A stretch of DNA of 45,132 nt from Burkholderia dolosa (GCF_902499135.1 NZ_CABVPR010000046.1:1-45132), one strand, 5' to 3'; positions 9,064 through 18,563 are shown, counted from the stretch's first letter. Notes: generated by a model not told the origin, from the sequence alone. Translations and numbers: made by a program.

Positions 9064-10614
9064 TCATTCCGCGGCCGGCATGCGGAACAGCCAGCGGCGC
9101 GCAGCCGGGCGCGATGTCGGGCTGCGTCGCCGGAACTCGACCGAGATGCCGCGCTGCGGCGCATCGGCAATGAATGCGTCCAGCAGTTCGAGCACGTCGT
9201 GATCGATGTAGTCGGCGCGCGTCGCATCGATGATCACGGCCGCACGATCCGGAATGTGGCGCAGGTGATGCTTGACCTGTACCTTGCCGAGGAACGACAC
9301 ATCCTTGCGGAACGACAGCAGGAAGTGATCGTCGTGCTGCGCGAGCGTGACGGGGCTCTTCAGGTTGGCTGCGGCGACCGCGAGCACGCTGCACGCGAGG
9401 CCGAGCGCGATCCCGAACAGCAGGTCGACGGCGAGCACGCCGGCGATCGTCGCGGCGAACGGCACGAACGCGGCCGGGCCTTGCTTCATCACCGAACGGA
9501 ACAGCGCCGGCTTCGCGAGTTTGACACCCGTGTGGATCAGGATCGCAGCGAGGCTCGCGAGCGGAATCAGGTTGATCAGGCCGGTGAGCGCAAACACGCT
9601 CGCGAGCAGCAGGATCCCGTGCACGATCGCCGACATCCGGCTTTGCGCGCCTGCATTCACGTTCGCCGAACTGCGCACGATCACCGACGTGATCGGCAGG
9701 CCGCCGATCGCGCCCGCGACGAAGTTGCCGACGCCTTGCGCCTTCAGTTCGCGGTCGGGCTGCGTCGGTCGGCGCTTCGGATCGATCTGCTCGACCGCTT
9801 CGAGACTCAGCAACGTTTCGAGGCTCGCGACGACGGCGAGCGTGATCGCGACGCGCCATACGTCCGGATTGACGAGCTGCGCGAAGTTCGGGCCGGGGTC
9901 CGCAAACGTCAGCGACTCGGTGAAGGCTCCCAGCGATCCGAGGTCGGGCAGCATCACCAGATGGGCAGCACCGGGCGCGGCCGACGGCACGATCGCGCGG
10001 AGCACGAGCGTCGCGCCGATCCCGAGTACGACGACGGCGAGCGGCGCCGGCACCGCGCGCACCCATGCGAAGCGCCGCAGCGCCGGCGTGTCACATGCGA
10101 TCAGCAGCGCGAGCGACGCGAGTGCGATCGCGGTTGCGGCCCACGCGGTCGGCTGGTCTTGCCACGACGCAAACGATTGCGAGGCCGCGCCGCCGATACC
10201 GAGCGCGAACGGAATCTGTTTCACGATCAGCAGCAACCCGATCGCGGCGAGCATGCCTTTGATCACGGGCGACGGCACGTACGCGGCGAAGCGGCCGGCG
10301 CGCAGCATGCCGAAGATGAACTGCAGGACGCCGGACAGCAGGACCGCGACGAGGAACGCGGAGAAGCTGCCGAGCTGCGCGATCCCTTCGACGACGATCA
10401 CGACGAGACCGGCGGCGGGCCCGCTGACGGATAGCGACGAGCCGCTCAGCAGCGCGACGACGATGCCGCCGACGATGCCGGATACGAGCCCGGCGAACGG
10501 TTCGACGCCGGACGCGTTCGCGATGCCGAGACAGAGCGGCAGCGCGACGAGGAACACGACGGTGCCGGCGACGATGTCGCGCGGCAGGGTGGAGAGGCGC
10601 TCGTTCAGTTTCAT
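9064..10614 (-). CDS. SulP family inorganic anion transporter with STAS domain
   Basis: A 516-residue inner-membrane protein with about ten to twelve hydrophobic segments from residue 12 to about 400. The early SulP motif is GTVVFLVALPLCLGIANASG, and the core is rich in Gly/Ala/Ser helices (SVSGPAAGLVVIVVEGIAQ). The C-terminal STAS-type domain begins near residue 430 (VQVKHHLRHIPDRAAVIIDATRADYIDHDVLELL reads as its strand-helix pattern). SulP members move sulfate, bicarbonate or other anions. The immediately upstream carbonic anhydrase gene (39-base gap, same strand) suggests bicarbonate here, by analogy with BicA-type carriers; that substrate is inference. Confidence 0.88.
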   Translation of the reverse strand: MKLNERLSTLPRDIVAGTVVFLVALPLCLGIANASGVEPFAGLVSGIVGGIVVALLSGSSLSVSGPAAGLVVIVVEGIAQLGSFSAFLVAVLLSGVLQFIFGMLRAGRFAAYVPSPVIKGMLAAIGLLLIVKQIPFALGIGGAASQSFASWQDQPTAWAATAIALASLALLIACDTPALRRFAWVRAVPAPLAVVVLGIGATLVLRAIVPSAAPGAAHLVMLPDLGSLGAFTESLTFADPGPNFAQLVNPDVWRVAITLAVVASLETLLSLEAVEQIDPKRRPTQPDRELKAQGVGNFVAGAIGGLPITSVIVRSSANVNAGAQSRMSAIVHGILLLASVFALTGLINLIPLASLAAILIHTGVKLAKPALFRSVMKQGPAAFVPFAATIAGVLAVDLLFGIALGLACSVLAVAAANLKSPVTLAQHDDHFLLSFRKDVSFLGKVQVKHHLRHIPDRAAVIIDATRADYIDHDVLELLDAFIADAPQRGISVEFRRRSPTSRPAARRWLFRMPAAE

Positions 10615-10653
10615 GGTTGGGGCGATTGCGTTGGCGTAAGGATGGGGTGCGCG

Positions 10654-11304
10654 TCAGCCGACGGCAGCGAGCCTGGCGACTGCGGGCGCATGTTCGGGTT
10701 CGGTGTCGGCGGCCGATGGCGCGTAGCCGGAGTCGAGCTCCTTCAGCCGGCCGTCGGCGAGCGAAAAGATCCAGCCGTGGACGAGCGGCGGCCGCTCGCG
10801 GTCGCGCACGATCGGCGACGCGCGCAACTGCCGCACCTGTTCGAGCACGTTCAGCTCCGCGAGGCGATCGGCGGCAGCCGTGTCGTCGAGCCCGGCCAGT
10901 GTGTCGCGATGGCGCCGCGCGAGCGCGCAGAGCGGCGCAATGCGGCGTGCAACGTGCGGCAGATCCGATGGAGGCGGCAGCAGCGACGCGCGCACGCCGC
11001 CGCACCCATAGTGGCCGCACACGATCACGTGATCGACCTTGAGCACGCGCACCGCATATTCGAGCACGCTCGCGGAATTGTCGTCGTCGGGTTGAAACAG
11101 GTTCGCGATGTTGCGATGGACGAACAGCTCGCCCGGGACGCTATGCGTGATGGTTTCGGCGGGCACGCGGCTGTCGGAACAGCCGATCCACAACACGCGC
11201 GGGTTCTGGCCACGCGCGAGTGCATCGAAGAAATCGGGCGTGCGTTCGCGCGTCTCGCGGGCCCAGGCGATGTTGGCAACCAGCATGCTCTTGGGGCGGT
11301 TCAT
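10654..11304 (-). CDS. can: Beta-class carbonic anhydrase
   Basis: Interconverts CO2 and bicarbonate. In the 216-residue protein the zinc site is complete: Cys42 and Asp44 in CSDSRV, and His98 and Cys101 in GHYGCGGV, with Arg46 forming the usual Asp-Arg dyad. The length matches the E. coli Can type. ATG 11304 follows AAGAGGAG at a good distance; an ATG 30 bases upstream lacks such a site. It is first in a two-gene unit with the SulP transporter, so it probably supplies or consumes the transported bicarbonate. Upstream lie two inverted repeats that may be operators. Confidence 0.95.
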   Translation of the reverse strand: MNRPKSMLVANIAWARETRERTPDFFDALARGQNPRVLWIGCSDSRVPAETITHSVPGELFVHRNIANLFQPDDDNSASVLEYAVRVLKVDHVIVCGHYGCGGVRASLLPPPSDLPHVARRIAPLCALARRHRDTLAGLDDTAAADRLAELNVLEQVRQLRASPIVRDRERPPLVHGWIFSLADGRLKELDSGYAPSAADTEPEHAPAVARLAAVG

Positions 11305-11622
11305 AAGGACTCCTCTTTCATAAGGGCAAAGCAATATCGGCCGAAGGGATGCAATAGGATGCTTTCTAAATTGAAAGGTTCAATTTCGACTGATATTAGG
11401 GGTATGCCCTAGCTTTCTGTTTAGATGAAACACTTTGTTTCAAATTGCGTTCAGACGGTGCATTGCGCGCACCAATTGAACGCATGACATGCATTGCAGA
11501 GACTTCTTTTCGCCCGGAGCCGCGCGGGACGTCGGTTTCGCGCATATTGCGACACGGCACCCGCGGATCGGAAAAGACTTCCGACTCAATGCGCGAATTA
11601 ATTGAATAGCGAGAAAAAATGA
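11305..11622 (-). promoter_or_regulatory. AT-rich region upstream of the carbonic anhydrase, with two inverted repeats
   Basis: No gene is visible. Compared with the rest of the window it is AT-rich. It contains two inverted repeats: AAATTGAA-3-TTCAATTT at 11368-11386 and TGAAACA-3-TGTTTCA at 11426-11442. Each has the two-fold symmetry expected of a dimeric repressor or activator site. I see no clean -35/-10 pair; TTGAAC on the minus strand overlaps the first repeat. Confidence 0.5.
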
Positions 11623-11658
11623 AATGGCCGGTCGCGCAATAATGCGTGACCGGCCATT
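11611..11658 (-). terminator. Intrinsic terminator of the lipoprotein gene
   Basis: A 16-bp stem, 11643-11658 with 11623-11638, containing one G-U pair and a 4-base loop. On the minus strand it is followed by TCATTTTTTCTC. It lies 30 bases beyond the lipoprotein stop. Confidence 0.88.
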
Positions 11659-11687
11659 GCGAAATTGCGTGGAAATTACGCGACCGC

Positions 11688-12200
11688 TCAGAACAGATTG
11701 CGGCGGTCAGGATCGTGCAGCGGATCCGGCGTTTTCTGCGTGGTGCGCAGGATGCCCTGCGGATCGAAATAGAAGCTGTACATCATGTACCAGACGTTGT
11801 CCTCGAGGTACCGGTAGGTCCACACCTCGCGCTTCATCAACGGAAAGTACGCAGTCTCCACCGGACGCCCGAAATTGACGAGCACGTCGGTCTTCGTCCA
11901 CTTCCCGATCTCCGCACGATAGAACTCGCTCGGCTGCAGCACCTGACGCACGCTGACGATTCGGTCCTTCGCGTCAACGTCGGCGGCGATGGTGATTTCT
12001 CCCATCGGCTGCGTCGGCCACATCAGCCGCTTGCCGCCGCCGGGCAGATCGTAGACCTCGCGCGGCGGCCCCATGCGCGCGACGATTGCCGACGAGTCCT
12101 GGCCCGCCTGATATTGCTGCCACGGTTGCGCGCAACCGGCCAGCAGCGCCGCCGCGCAGGCGAGCAGCACCGGCAGGCGCGCGGGAATGCGAATACGCAT
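11688..12200 (-). CDS. Lipoprotein with BamE/SmpA-like fold
   Basis: A 170-residue protein. The signal peptide ends in the lipobox LLAGC with lipidated Cys23; residue 24 is Ala, which permits outer-membrane sorting. The mature part begins with the small helical motif SAIVARMGPPREVYDLPGGG, the pattern of BamE/SmpA domains. It continues with strands such as VWTYRYLEDNVWYMMYSFYFD. GGAGAG precedes ATG 12200; an upstream in-frame ATG would bury the signal peptide, so I reject it. It is transcribed alone and divergent from the binding-protein gene. The fold call is by motif; the function is not known. Confidence 0.82.
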   Translation of the reverse strand: MRIRIPARLPVLLACAAALLAGCAQPWQQYQAGQDSSAIVARMGPPREVYDLPGGGKRLMWPTQPMGEITIAADVDAKDRIVSVRQVLQPSEFYRAEIGKWTKTDVLVNFGRPVETAYFPLMKREVWTYRYLEDNVWYMMYSFYFDPQGILRTTQKTPDPLHDPDRRNLF

Positions 12201-12367
12201 GAGACTCTCCACAACACACGAACACCGGAGTTGTATCACGGAGCGTGCCCGGCCGGACATGGCAGCCGAAAAATCGGTCCGGATCGGCGGTCGCGCGCGG
12301 CGCTTGCAGGCCCGCGCGCCGCCGGCCTATGATCCGCGCTTCTCGACAGATCGTTGGCAGGTGACCG

Positions 12368-13633
12368 ATGCAGTGGTGGAAGCGATGCGCGCTCGCGCTG
12401 GGCGCGGCAGGGACGTGGATGCTCGCGTCGTCCGCATTCGCGGCGGGCGAGCCGGTGCGGATCGCGCTGATCGAAGGGATGTCGGGCCCGTTCGCGAATG
12501 CCGGTGCCGCCGTCGAGCGCAATCTCTGGTTCGGCATCGAGCAGGTCAACGCCGCCGGCGGCGTGAAGCTGCGCGACGGCGCGCATCCGCTCGAACTGGT
12601 CGTGCTCGACAGCAAGGGCAGCCCCGAAGAAGCGCTCGTGCAACTGCGCACGGCGGCGGACCGGCACATCGGTTTCGTCGCGCAGGGCAACAGTTCGGCC
12701 GTCGCGGCCGCGCTGGTCGCGGCCCTCGACAAGCTGAACGCGCGCAATCCGGACAGCCGGATGCTGTTTCTGAACTATTCGGCGGACGATCCCGCGCTGA
12801 CCGGCGCGCGCTGCAGCTTCTGGCATTTCCGTTTCGATGCGCACGCCGGCATGCGGATGGCCGCGCTCGCGGACGTGATGGCCCGGGATCGCGCGCTGCA
12901 CAAGGTCTATCTGCTGAACCAGGACTACAGCTTCGGTCACGACGTCAGCGCGCTCGCGCGGCAGGCGCTGGGCGCGCGGCGGCCCGACGTGGCGATCGTC
13001 GGCGACGAATTCCATCCGATCGGCCGGATCAAGGATTTCTCGCCGTACGTTGCGAAAATCCGGGCGAGCGGCGCGGACGCCGTCGTGACCGGCAACTGGG
13101 GCAACGACCTGACGCTGCTCGTGAAAGCGGCGCGCGAGCAGGGGCTGAACGCGAAGTTCTACACGTTCTACGGCAATAGCCTCGGCGCGCCGGCTGCGCT
13201 CGGCGATGCGGGCGTCGGCCGTGTCGTCGCGGTCGCCGACTGGCACCCGAACGCGGGCGGTGCAAAGTCGGACGCGTTCTACCGTGCGTTCCGAACCCGT
13301 TTTCCGGCCGCGCAGGACGACTATCCGGTCCGCCGGATGAGCCTGATGATCGAGATGCTGGCGGCCGCGATGAACCGGGCGGGCTCGGCCGACCCGGTCG
13401 CAGTCGGCCGGGCGCTCGAAGGGCTGTCGTTCGACGACGGTTTTCATGCATCGAAGATGCGTGCGCAGGACCACCAACTGATTCAGCCCCTTTACGTGAT
13501 GGAAATGGACAAGGCCGGCGCGCCCGGCGTGCGCTTCGACAACGAGGGCTCCGGCTACGGCTTCCGGACGGTGCTCGCGCTGCCTGCGCAGCGCACCGAA
13601 ATGCCGTCCACGTGCTCGATGACGCGCCCGTGA
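12368..13633 (+). CDS. Branched-chain amino acid-type ABC transporter substrate-binding protein
   Basis: A 421-residue periplasmic protein. The signal peptide covers residues 1-25 (basic start, hydrophobic core, cleavage after ASSAFA). Next comes the Leu/Ile/Val-binding fold (Peripla_BP_6), opening with VRIALIEGMSGPFANAG and containing YLLNQDYSFGHDV and a ligand-domain core to about residue 395. GCAGGTGA precedes the ATG. No permease or ATPase genes are adjacent, so it is an orphan binding protein. The ligand could be an amino acid, amide or aromatic acid and cannot be read from sequence. It is followed by rpsO, which has its own promoter. Confidence 0.88.
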   Translation: MQWWKRCALALGAAGTWMLASSAFAAGEPVRIALIEGMSGPFANAGAAVERNLWFGIEQVNAAGGVKLRDGAHPLELVVLDSKGSPEEALVQLRTAADRHIGFVAQGNSSAVAAALVAALDKLNARNPDSRMLFLNYSADDPALTGARCSFWHFRFDAHAGMRMAALADVMARDRALHKVYLLNQDYSFGHDVSALARQALGARRPDVAIVGDEFHPIGRIKDFSPYVAKIRASGADAVVTGNWGNDLTLLVKAAREQGLNAKFYTFYGNSLGAPAALGDAGVGRVVAVADWHPNAGGAKSDAFYRAFRTRFPAAQDDYPVRRMSLMIEMLAAAMNRAGSADPVAVGRALEGLSFDDGFHASKMRAQDHQLIQPLYVMEMDKAGAPGVRFDNEGSGYGFRTVLALPAQRTEMPSTCSMTRP

Positions 13634-13661
13634 CGGAGTCGGTAGGAACGACGCGGAGTTG

Positions 13662-13670
13662 TGCTACAAT
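13662..13670 (+). promoter_or_regulatory. Extended -10 promoter of rpsO
   Basis: TGC-TACAAT at 13662-13670 has the TG motif of an extended -10 element. The -35 region is poor. It would give a leader of about 60 bases before rpsO. Confidence 0.5.
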
Positions 13671-13739
13671 GCCGGCCGGTTGTAAGTCACGGCACGGCCA
13701 TTCTTCCGTGTCCGCCTGTTCAGTTAGAAAGGAAATCAA

Positions 13740-14009
13740 ATGTCTGTTGCAGATATCAAGAAGTCGGAAGTCGTTGCTCAGTTCGCACGCGGTGCCAACG
13801 ACACGGGTTCGCCCGAAGTGCAGGTCGCGCTGCTGACCGCACGCATCGTCGAACTGACGGGTCACTTCAAGACCCACGCGAAGGATCACCACAGCCGCCG
13901 CGGCCTGCTGCGCATGGTGAGCCGCCGCCGCAAGCTGCTCGACTACCTCAAGGGCAAGGATGCCGACCGTTACCGCGCGCTGATCGAGAAGCTGGGTCTG
14001 CGTAAGTAA
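13740..14009 (+). CDS. rpsO: 30S ribosomal protein S15
   Basis: An 89-residue primary rRNA-binding protein of the small subunit platform. The sequence carries the family signature [15 protein letters not shown] and the 16S-contacting [30 protein letters not shown] precedes the ATG. It is followed by a terminator and then pnp, the order also known from E. coli. S15 often represses its own translation through a leader structure. I see no obvious pseudoknot here and make no claim. Confidence 0.98.
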   Translation: MSVADIKKSEVVAQFARGANDTGSPEVQVALLTARIVELTGHFKTHAKDHHSRRGLLRMVSRRRKLLDYLKGKDADRYRALIEKLGLRK

Positions 14010-14032
14010 TCGAGGCGATTGCCGCCAGCAAG

Positions 14033-14071
14033 ATGCCTGTGTCAGTCCGCTGATACAGGCATTTTGTTTTT
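14033..14071 (+). terminator. Intrinsic terminator after rpsO
   Basis: A 13-bp stem with one G-U, 14033-14045 with 14050-14062, a 4-base TCCG loop and a TTTGTTTTT tail. Confidence 0.88.
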
Positions 14072-14162
14072 GCGCGGTGCGTAGCGTCACGCGCACCGCA
14101 GGCGGTTCGGTACGTTCGTGCCGCACTGCCGGAACGGCTGATACCGGGGTCGGGATTTGTGT

Positions 14163-14201
14163 CATTCCAGCGCGCCGCTCGACGAGCGCTGCGCTGGAAT
14201 G
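14163..14201 (+). promoter_or_regulatory. Long hairpin in the pnp leader region
   Basis: A perfect 11-bp outer stem (14163-14173 with 14191-14201) closes an inner 5-bp stem CGCTC/GAGCG. It is followed by A residues, not T, so it is not a terminator for the plus strand. It lies 100 bases before pnp. In E. coli an RNase III-cut hairpin before pnp mediates autoregulation; a similar role here is inference from position. Confidence 0.5.
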
Positions 14202-14300
14202 GCATAAAAAACACACCTTGCTCCGGGTGATTCGGTCGGGACGCCGCCGCACGGCATCGCCGGTGCGGCGAAAGATATGCATGAATTCAAAGGAGCAACC

Positions 14301-16445
14301 ATGTCCATGTTCAACAAGGTCGTGAAGGAATTCCAGTGGGGCCAGCACAAGGTGCGCCTCGAAACCGGTGAAATCGCGCGCCAGGCAAGCGGCGCCGTGA
14401 TCGTCGACGTCGAAGACACCGTCGTGCTGGCGACCGTCGTCGGCGCGAAGTCGGCGAAGCCCGGTCAGGACTTCTTCCCGCTGACCGTCGACTACATCGA
14501 AAAGACCTATTCGGCCGGCAAGATTCCCGGCGGTTTCTTCCGCCGCGAAGGCCGTCCGTCCGAGCACGAGACGCTGACGTCGCGCCTGATCGACCGTCCG
14601 CTGCGCCCGCTGTTCCCGGAAGGGTTCTACAACGAAGTGCAAGTCGTGATCCACGTGCTGTCCGTGAATCCGGAAATCCCGGCGGACATCCCTGCGCTGA
14701 TCGGCGCATCGGCCGCACTCGCCGTGTCGGGCCTGCCGTTCAACGGCCCGGTCGGTGCCGCGCGCGTCGCATACGTGAACGACCAGTACGTGCTGAACCC
14801 GACCCGCGAGCAGCTGAAGGCGTCGCGCCTCGATCTCGTCGTCGCCGGCACCGAGCGTGCGGTGCTGATGGTCGAATCGGAAGCCGATCAGCTGCCCGAA
14901 GACGTGATGCTCGGCGCGGTCGTGTTCGGCCATGAGCAGATGCAGACGGCGATCGACGCGATCCACGAACTCGTGCGCGACGGCGGCAAGCCCGAGTGGG
15001 ACTGGCAGCCGGCGCCGAAGGACGAGGCGCTGATCGCGCGCGTGACCGAACTCGCGCAGCCGGAACTGCTCGCCGCTTACCAGATCCGCGACAAGCAGGC
15101 GCGTTCGACGAAGCTGAAGGAAGTGTACACAGCGACGTCCGCGAAGCTGGAAGAGGAAGCGCTGGCGGCCGGCACGGTCGCGGCCGACAAGGCGACGGTC
15201 GGCAACATCCTGTTCGACCTCGAAGCGAAGATCGTTCGCGGCCAGATCCTGAGCGGCGAGCCGCGCATCGACGGCCGCGACACGCGCACCGTGCGTCCGA
15301 TCGAGATCCGCACCGGCGTGCTGCCGCGCACGCACGGCTCCGCGCTGTTCACGCGCGGCGAAACGCAGGCGCTCGTCGTCGCGACGCTCGGCACGAAGGG
15401 TGACGAGCAGATCATCGACGCGCTCGAAGGCGAGTATCGCGACCGCTTCATGCTTCACTACAACATGCCGCCGTTCGCGACCGGCGAAACGGGCCGCGTC
15501 GGTTCGCCGAAGCGCCGCGAAATCGGTCACGGCCGCCTCGCGAAGCGCGCGCTGGTCGCGTGCCTGCCGAGCGCCGAGGAATTCGGCTATTCGATCCGCG
15601 TCGTGTCGGAAATCACCGAATCGAACGGCTCGTCGTCGATGGCGTCGGTGTGCGGCGGCTGCCTCGCGCTGATGGACGCCGGCGTGCCGATGAAGGCGCA
15701 CGTCGCCGGCATCGCGATGGGCCTGATCCTCGAAGGCAACAAGTTCGCGGTGCTGACCGACATCCTCGGCGACGAAGATCACCTCGGCGACATGGACTTC
15801 AAGGTGGCCGGTACCGAGCAGGGCGTGACCGCGCTGCAGATGGACATCAAGATCCAGGGCATCACGAAGGAAATCATGCAGGTCGCGCTCGCGCAGGCGA
15901 AGGAAGGCCGCATGCACATCCTTCGCAAGATGACGGAAGCCGTATCCGGTGCGAACACGCAGCTGTCGGAGTTCGCGCCGCGCATGATCACGATCAAGAT
16001 CAACCCGGAAAAGATCCGCGACGTGATCGGCAAGGGCGGTTCGGTGATTCGCGCGCTGACGGAAGAAACCGGCACGACGATCGACATTTCCGACGACGGC
16101 GTCGTGACGATCGCGAGCACGAACAGCGAAGGCATGGCGGAAGCGAAGAAGCGCATCGAGAACATCACGGCCGAGATCGAAGTCGGCCAGGTGTACGAAG
16201 GCACGGTGCTCAAGCTGCTCGACTTCGGCGCGATCGTGAACCTGCTGCCGGGCAAGGACGGCCTGCTGCACATCTCGGAAATCGTCAATGAACGCGTGAA
16301 GGACATCAACGACTACCTGAAGGAAGGTCAGCAGGTGAAGGTCAAGGTGATCCAGACGGACGAGAAGGGTCGCGTGCGTCTGTCGGCGAAGGCGCTGCTG
16401 AACGAAGCAGCGGCGGCGCAGACCGATACGCCGCCGCAGCAGTAA
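14301..16445 (+). CDS. pnp: Polyribonucleotide nucleotidyltransferase (PNPase)
   Basis: A 3'-5' phosphorolytic exoribonuclease that acts as a trimer and is a partner in RNA degradation complexes. The 714-residue protein has two RNase PH domains (about residues 10-230 and 310-545, with [22 protein letters not shown] and [13 protein letters not shown]) flanking an all-helical segment. A KH domain with the GxxG loop in [15 protein letters not shown] lies at about residues 550-615. An S1 domain lies at about residues 622-692. AAAGGAGC precedes ATG 14301; an in-frame ATG eight codons upstream lacks a site. Confidence 0.98.
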   Translation: MSMFNKVVKEFQWGQHKVRLETGEIARQASGAVIVDVEDTVVLATVVGAKSAKPGQDFFPLTVDYIEKTYSAGKIPGGFFRREGRPSEHETLTSRLIDRPLRPLFPEGFYNEVQVVIHVLSVNPEIPADIPALIGASAALAVSGLPFNGPVGAARVAYVNDQYVLNPTREQLKASRLDLVVAGTERAVLMVESEADQLPEDVMLGAVVFGHEQMQTAIDAIHELVRDGGKPEWDWQPAPKDEALIARVTELAQPELLAAYQIRDKQARSTKLKEVYTATSAKLEEEALAAGTVAADKATVGNILFDLEAKIVRGQILSGEPRIDGRDTRTVRPIEIRTGVLPRTHGSALFTRGETQALVVATLGTKGDEQIIDALEGEYRDRFMLHYNMPPFATGETGRVGSPKRREIGHGRLAKRALVACLPSAEEFGYSIRVVSEITESNGSSSMASVCGGCLALMDAGVPMKAHVAGIAMGLILEGNKFAVLTDILGDEDHLGDMDFKVAGTEQGVTALQMDIKIQGITKEIMQVALAQAKEGRMHILRKMTEAVSGANTQLSEFAPRMITIKINPEKIRDVIGKGGSVIRALTEETGTTIDISDDGVVTIASTNSEGMAEAKKRIENITAEIEVGQVYEGTVLKLLDFGAIVNLLPGKDGLLHISEIVNERVKDINDYLKEGQQVKVKVIQTDEKGRVRLSAKALLNEAAAAQTDTPPQQ

Positions 16446-16460
16446 GCGGACAGGCGTCAG

Positions 16461-16498
16461 AACGGCCGGCAGTGCGAAAGCGCGCCGGCCGTTTTTTC
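16461..16498 (+). terminator. Intrinsic terminator after pnp
   Basis: A 10-bp stem, 16461-16470 with 16484-16493, is extended by a 4-bp inner stem capped with a GAAA tetraloop. The tail is TTTTTT. Confidence 0.92.
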
Positions 16499-16587
16499 TG
16501 TAGCATCCTTGTGCGGCGCAGCAGCGCCGGCGACACGCCCGTGCCGCGCGCGGGCGCGCCATCCGATTCCGATTCTGGAGCGATCCC

Positions 16588-17607
16588 ATGAAAGCCATCG
16601 AAATCACCGAGTTCGGCGCCCCGGACGTGCTGAAGCTCGCCGAGCGCCCGCGTCCCGATCCGCAGCGCGGCGAAGTGCTGATCCGCGTGACGGCGTCCGG
16701 CGTGAACCGGCCCGACGTGTTCCAGCGCAAGGGTGCCTACGCGCCGCCGCCGGGCGCGTCAGATCTGCCGGGGCTCGAAGTCGCGGGCGAAATCGTCGGC
16801 GGCGACCTGTCCGACGCCGCGCTCAATCCGTTCGGATTGAAGCTCGGCGACCGCGTCTGTGCGCTGCTGGCGGGCGGCGGCTATGCCGAGTATGCAGTTG
16901 CTCCGCTGCCGCAGTGTCTCCCGGTGCCCGACGGGCTCACCGACATCGAGGCCGCGTCGCTGCCCGAAACGTTCTTCACGGTCTGGAGCAACGTGTTCGA
17001 CCGCGCGCAACTCGGCGCGGGCGAAGGCGGCGAGCACGAGACGCTGCTCGTGCAGGGCGGCTCGAGCGGCATCGGCGTGACGGCGATCCAGATCGCGCAT
17101 GCGCTCGGCTTTCGCGTATTCGCGACGGCCGGCTCCGCGGAAAAGTGCCGCGCGTGCGAATCGCTCGGCGCGGAACGCGCGATCAACTACAAGACCGAGG
17201 ATTTCGTCGAAGTCGTCAAATCGCTGACGCAGGATCGCGGTGTCGACGTGATCCTCGACATGGTCGCCGGCTCGTACGTGCCGCGCGAGCTGTCCGCGCT
17301 CGCGGACGGCGGCCGTCTCGTGCTGATCGCGCTGCTTGGCGGCGCGAAAGCCGAGGTCAATCTGAACGACATTCTGCGTCGACGGCTGACCGTGACCGGC
17401 TCGACGCTGCGCCCGCGCCCGATCGAATTCAAGGCGCGCATCGCCGCGCAGCTGAACGCGCGCGTGTGGCCGTTAATCGCCGAGGGCCGCATCAAGCCGG
17501 TGATCTATCAGGTGCTGCCGGCGGCGGAGGCCGCGCAGGCGCATGCGCTGATGGAAAGCAGCGAGCACATCGGCAAGATCGTGCTCGATTGGGGCGCGAA
17601 CGCGTGA
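16588..17607 (+). CDS. NAD(P)H-quinone oxidoreductase, PIG3-type zinc-independent MDR family
   Basis: A 339-residue medium-chain reductase. The N-terminal GroES-like domain contains VTASGVNRPDVFQRKGAY. The catalytic-domain motif is SLPETFFTVWSNVF, and the nucleotide-binding Rossmann loop GGSSGIGVTAIQIA lies near residue 155. No zinc ligands of alcohol dehydrogenases are present. Similarity in layout to PIG3 proteins suggests NADPH-dependent reduction of quinones or related carbonyls. CTGGAGCG lies ahead of the ATG. It stands between pnp and tpiA with a terminator before it and a promoter after it, so it is likely monocistronic. Confidence 0.9.
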   Translation: MKAIEITEFGAPDVLKLAERPRPDPQRGEVLIRVTASGVNRPDVFQRKGAYAPPPGASDLPGLEVAGEIVGGDLSDAALNPFGLKLGDRVCALLAGGGYAEYAVAPLPQCLPVPDGLTDIEAASLPETFFTVWSNVFDRAQLGAGEGGEHETLLVQGGSSGIGVTAIQIAHALGFRVFATAGSAEKCRACESLGAERAINYKTEDFVEVVKSLTQDRGVDVILDMVAGSYVPRELSALADGGRLVLIALLGGAKAEVNLNDILRRRLTVTGSTLRPRPIEFKARIAAQLNARVWPLIAEGRIKPVIYQVLPAAEAAQAHALMESSEHIGKIVLDWGANA

Positions 17608-17637
17608 CCGTGCTGCAGCGGGGTTGACATCCGCGGT

Positions 17638-17667
17638 TTGACCGGTTCAAGCCGCGCGCAGTAAAAT
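17638..17667 (+). promoter_or_regulatory. Predicted promoter of tpiA-secG
   Basis: TTGACC (17638-17643), an 18-base spacer and TAAAAT (17662-17667), 69 bases before tpiA. A TTGACA at 17624 has no matching -10. Confidence 0.6.
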
Positions 17668-17735
17668 CGCGGGTTTGCTTCGCCAGATCAAACCTGACGG
17701 CCGGTTTCCGGCACGTCGATGACGAGACAGACACG

Positions 17736-18491
17736 ATGTCGAAACAGAGAACAAAGCGGGTGATCGGCAACTGGAAGATGCATGGCCGGCTGGCCGGCAA
17801 TCAGGCGTTGCTGAATGAAGTGGTGCACGGCGCGAGCACGGTGCCGGCGCAGACGTCGATCGGCGTGTGCGTGCCGTTCCCGTATCTCGCGCAAGCTCAG
17901 GCGCAACTCGGCGGCGGTCGTGTTGCGTGGGGTGCGCAGGACGTGTCGGCGCACGAGCAGGGCGCGTTCACCGGCGAAGTGGCGGCCGCGATGGTGGCGG
18001 AATTCGGTGCGCGCTATGCGATCGTCGGGCACTCCGAGCGTCGCGCGTATCACGGCGAGCGCAACGAAACGGTCGCCGCGAAGGCGCAGCGCGCGCTGGC
18101 GGCCGGCCTCACGCCGGTCGTGTGCGTCGGCGAGACGCTCGACGAGCGTGAGTCCGGTGCGACCGAGCAGGTGGTCGGTGCGCAACTGGATGCGGTACTC
18201 GCCGTGCTGACGGCCGACGAGGCTGCGCGGATCGTCGTCGCGTATGAGCCCGTGTGGGCGATCGGCACGGGCAAGAGTGCGACGTCCGCGCAGGCGCAGG
18301 CCGTGCATGCGTTCCTGCGGGCGCGTCTCGCGGCGAAGGGCGCGGCCGACGTTTCGGTGCTGTACGGCGGCAGCGTGAAGCCGGACAACGCGGAAGAGCT
18401 GTTCGCACAGCCTGATATCGATGGCGGCCTGATCGGCGGCGCATCGCTGAAGGCGGAAGATTTCCTGGCGATCTGCCGGGCCGCGCGCTGA
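17736..18491 (+). CDS. tpiA: Triosephosphate isomerase
   Basis: Interconverts dihydroxyacetone phosphate and glyceraldehyde 3-phosphate. The 251-residue TIM barrel carries all catalytic residues: Lys14 in NWKM, His in IVGHSERR and Glu in [11 protein letters not shown]. The phosphate-binding C-terminal loops YGGSVKP and GLIGGASLK are present. It precedes secG by 72 bases, and the two probably share the promoter at 17638. Confidence 0.98.
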   Translation: MSKQRTKRVIGNWKMHGRLAGNQALLNEVVHGASTVPAQTSIGVCVPFPYLAQAQAQLGGGRVAWGAQDVSAHEQGAFTGEVAAAMVAEFGARYAIVGHSERRAYHGERNETVAAKAQRALAAGLTPVVCVGETLDERESGATEQVVGAQLDAVLAVLTADEAARIVVAYEPVWAIGTGKSATSAQAQAVHAFLRARLAAKGAADVSVLYGGSVKPDNAEELFAQPDIDGGLIGGASLKAEDFLAICRAAR

Positions 18492-18563
18492 GCGGTCCGG
18501 GATCGAATTGAACCATGACGGCGGCCGGTCGCTCCGGTCGCCCGATCCAATCGGGTGGATGTG

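Noticed and set aside
14201-14210. The pnp-leader hairpin as a terminator of rpsO
   Set aside because: It is followed by A residues on the plus strand, and a good terminator already lies at 14033-14071.
13029-16730. A minus-strand open frame of over 1,200 codons opposite the binding protein, rpsO and pnp
   Set aside because: It covers well-identified genes, terminators and intergenic DNA on the other strand and shows no recognisable domain; it is a composition artefact.
17624-17646. TTGACA at 17624 as the -35 of tpiA
   Set aside because: No -10-like hexamer lies 16-18 bases downstream; the TTGACC at 17638 with TAAAAT fits better.
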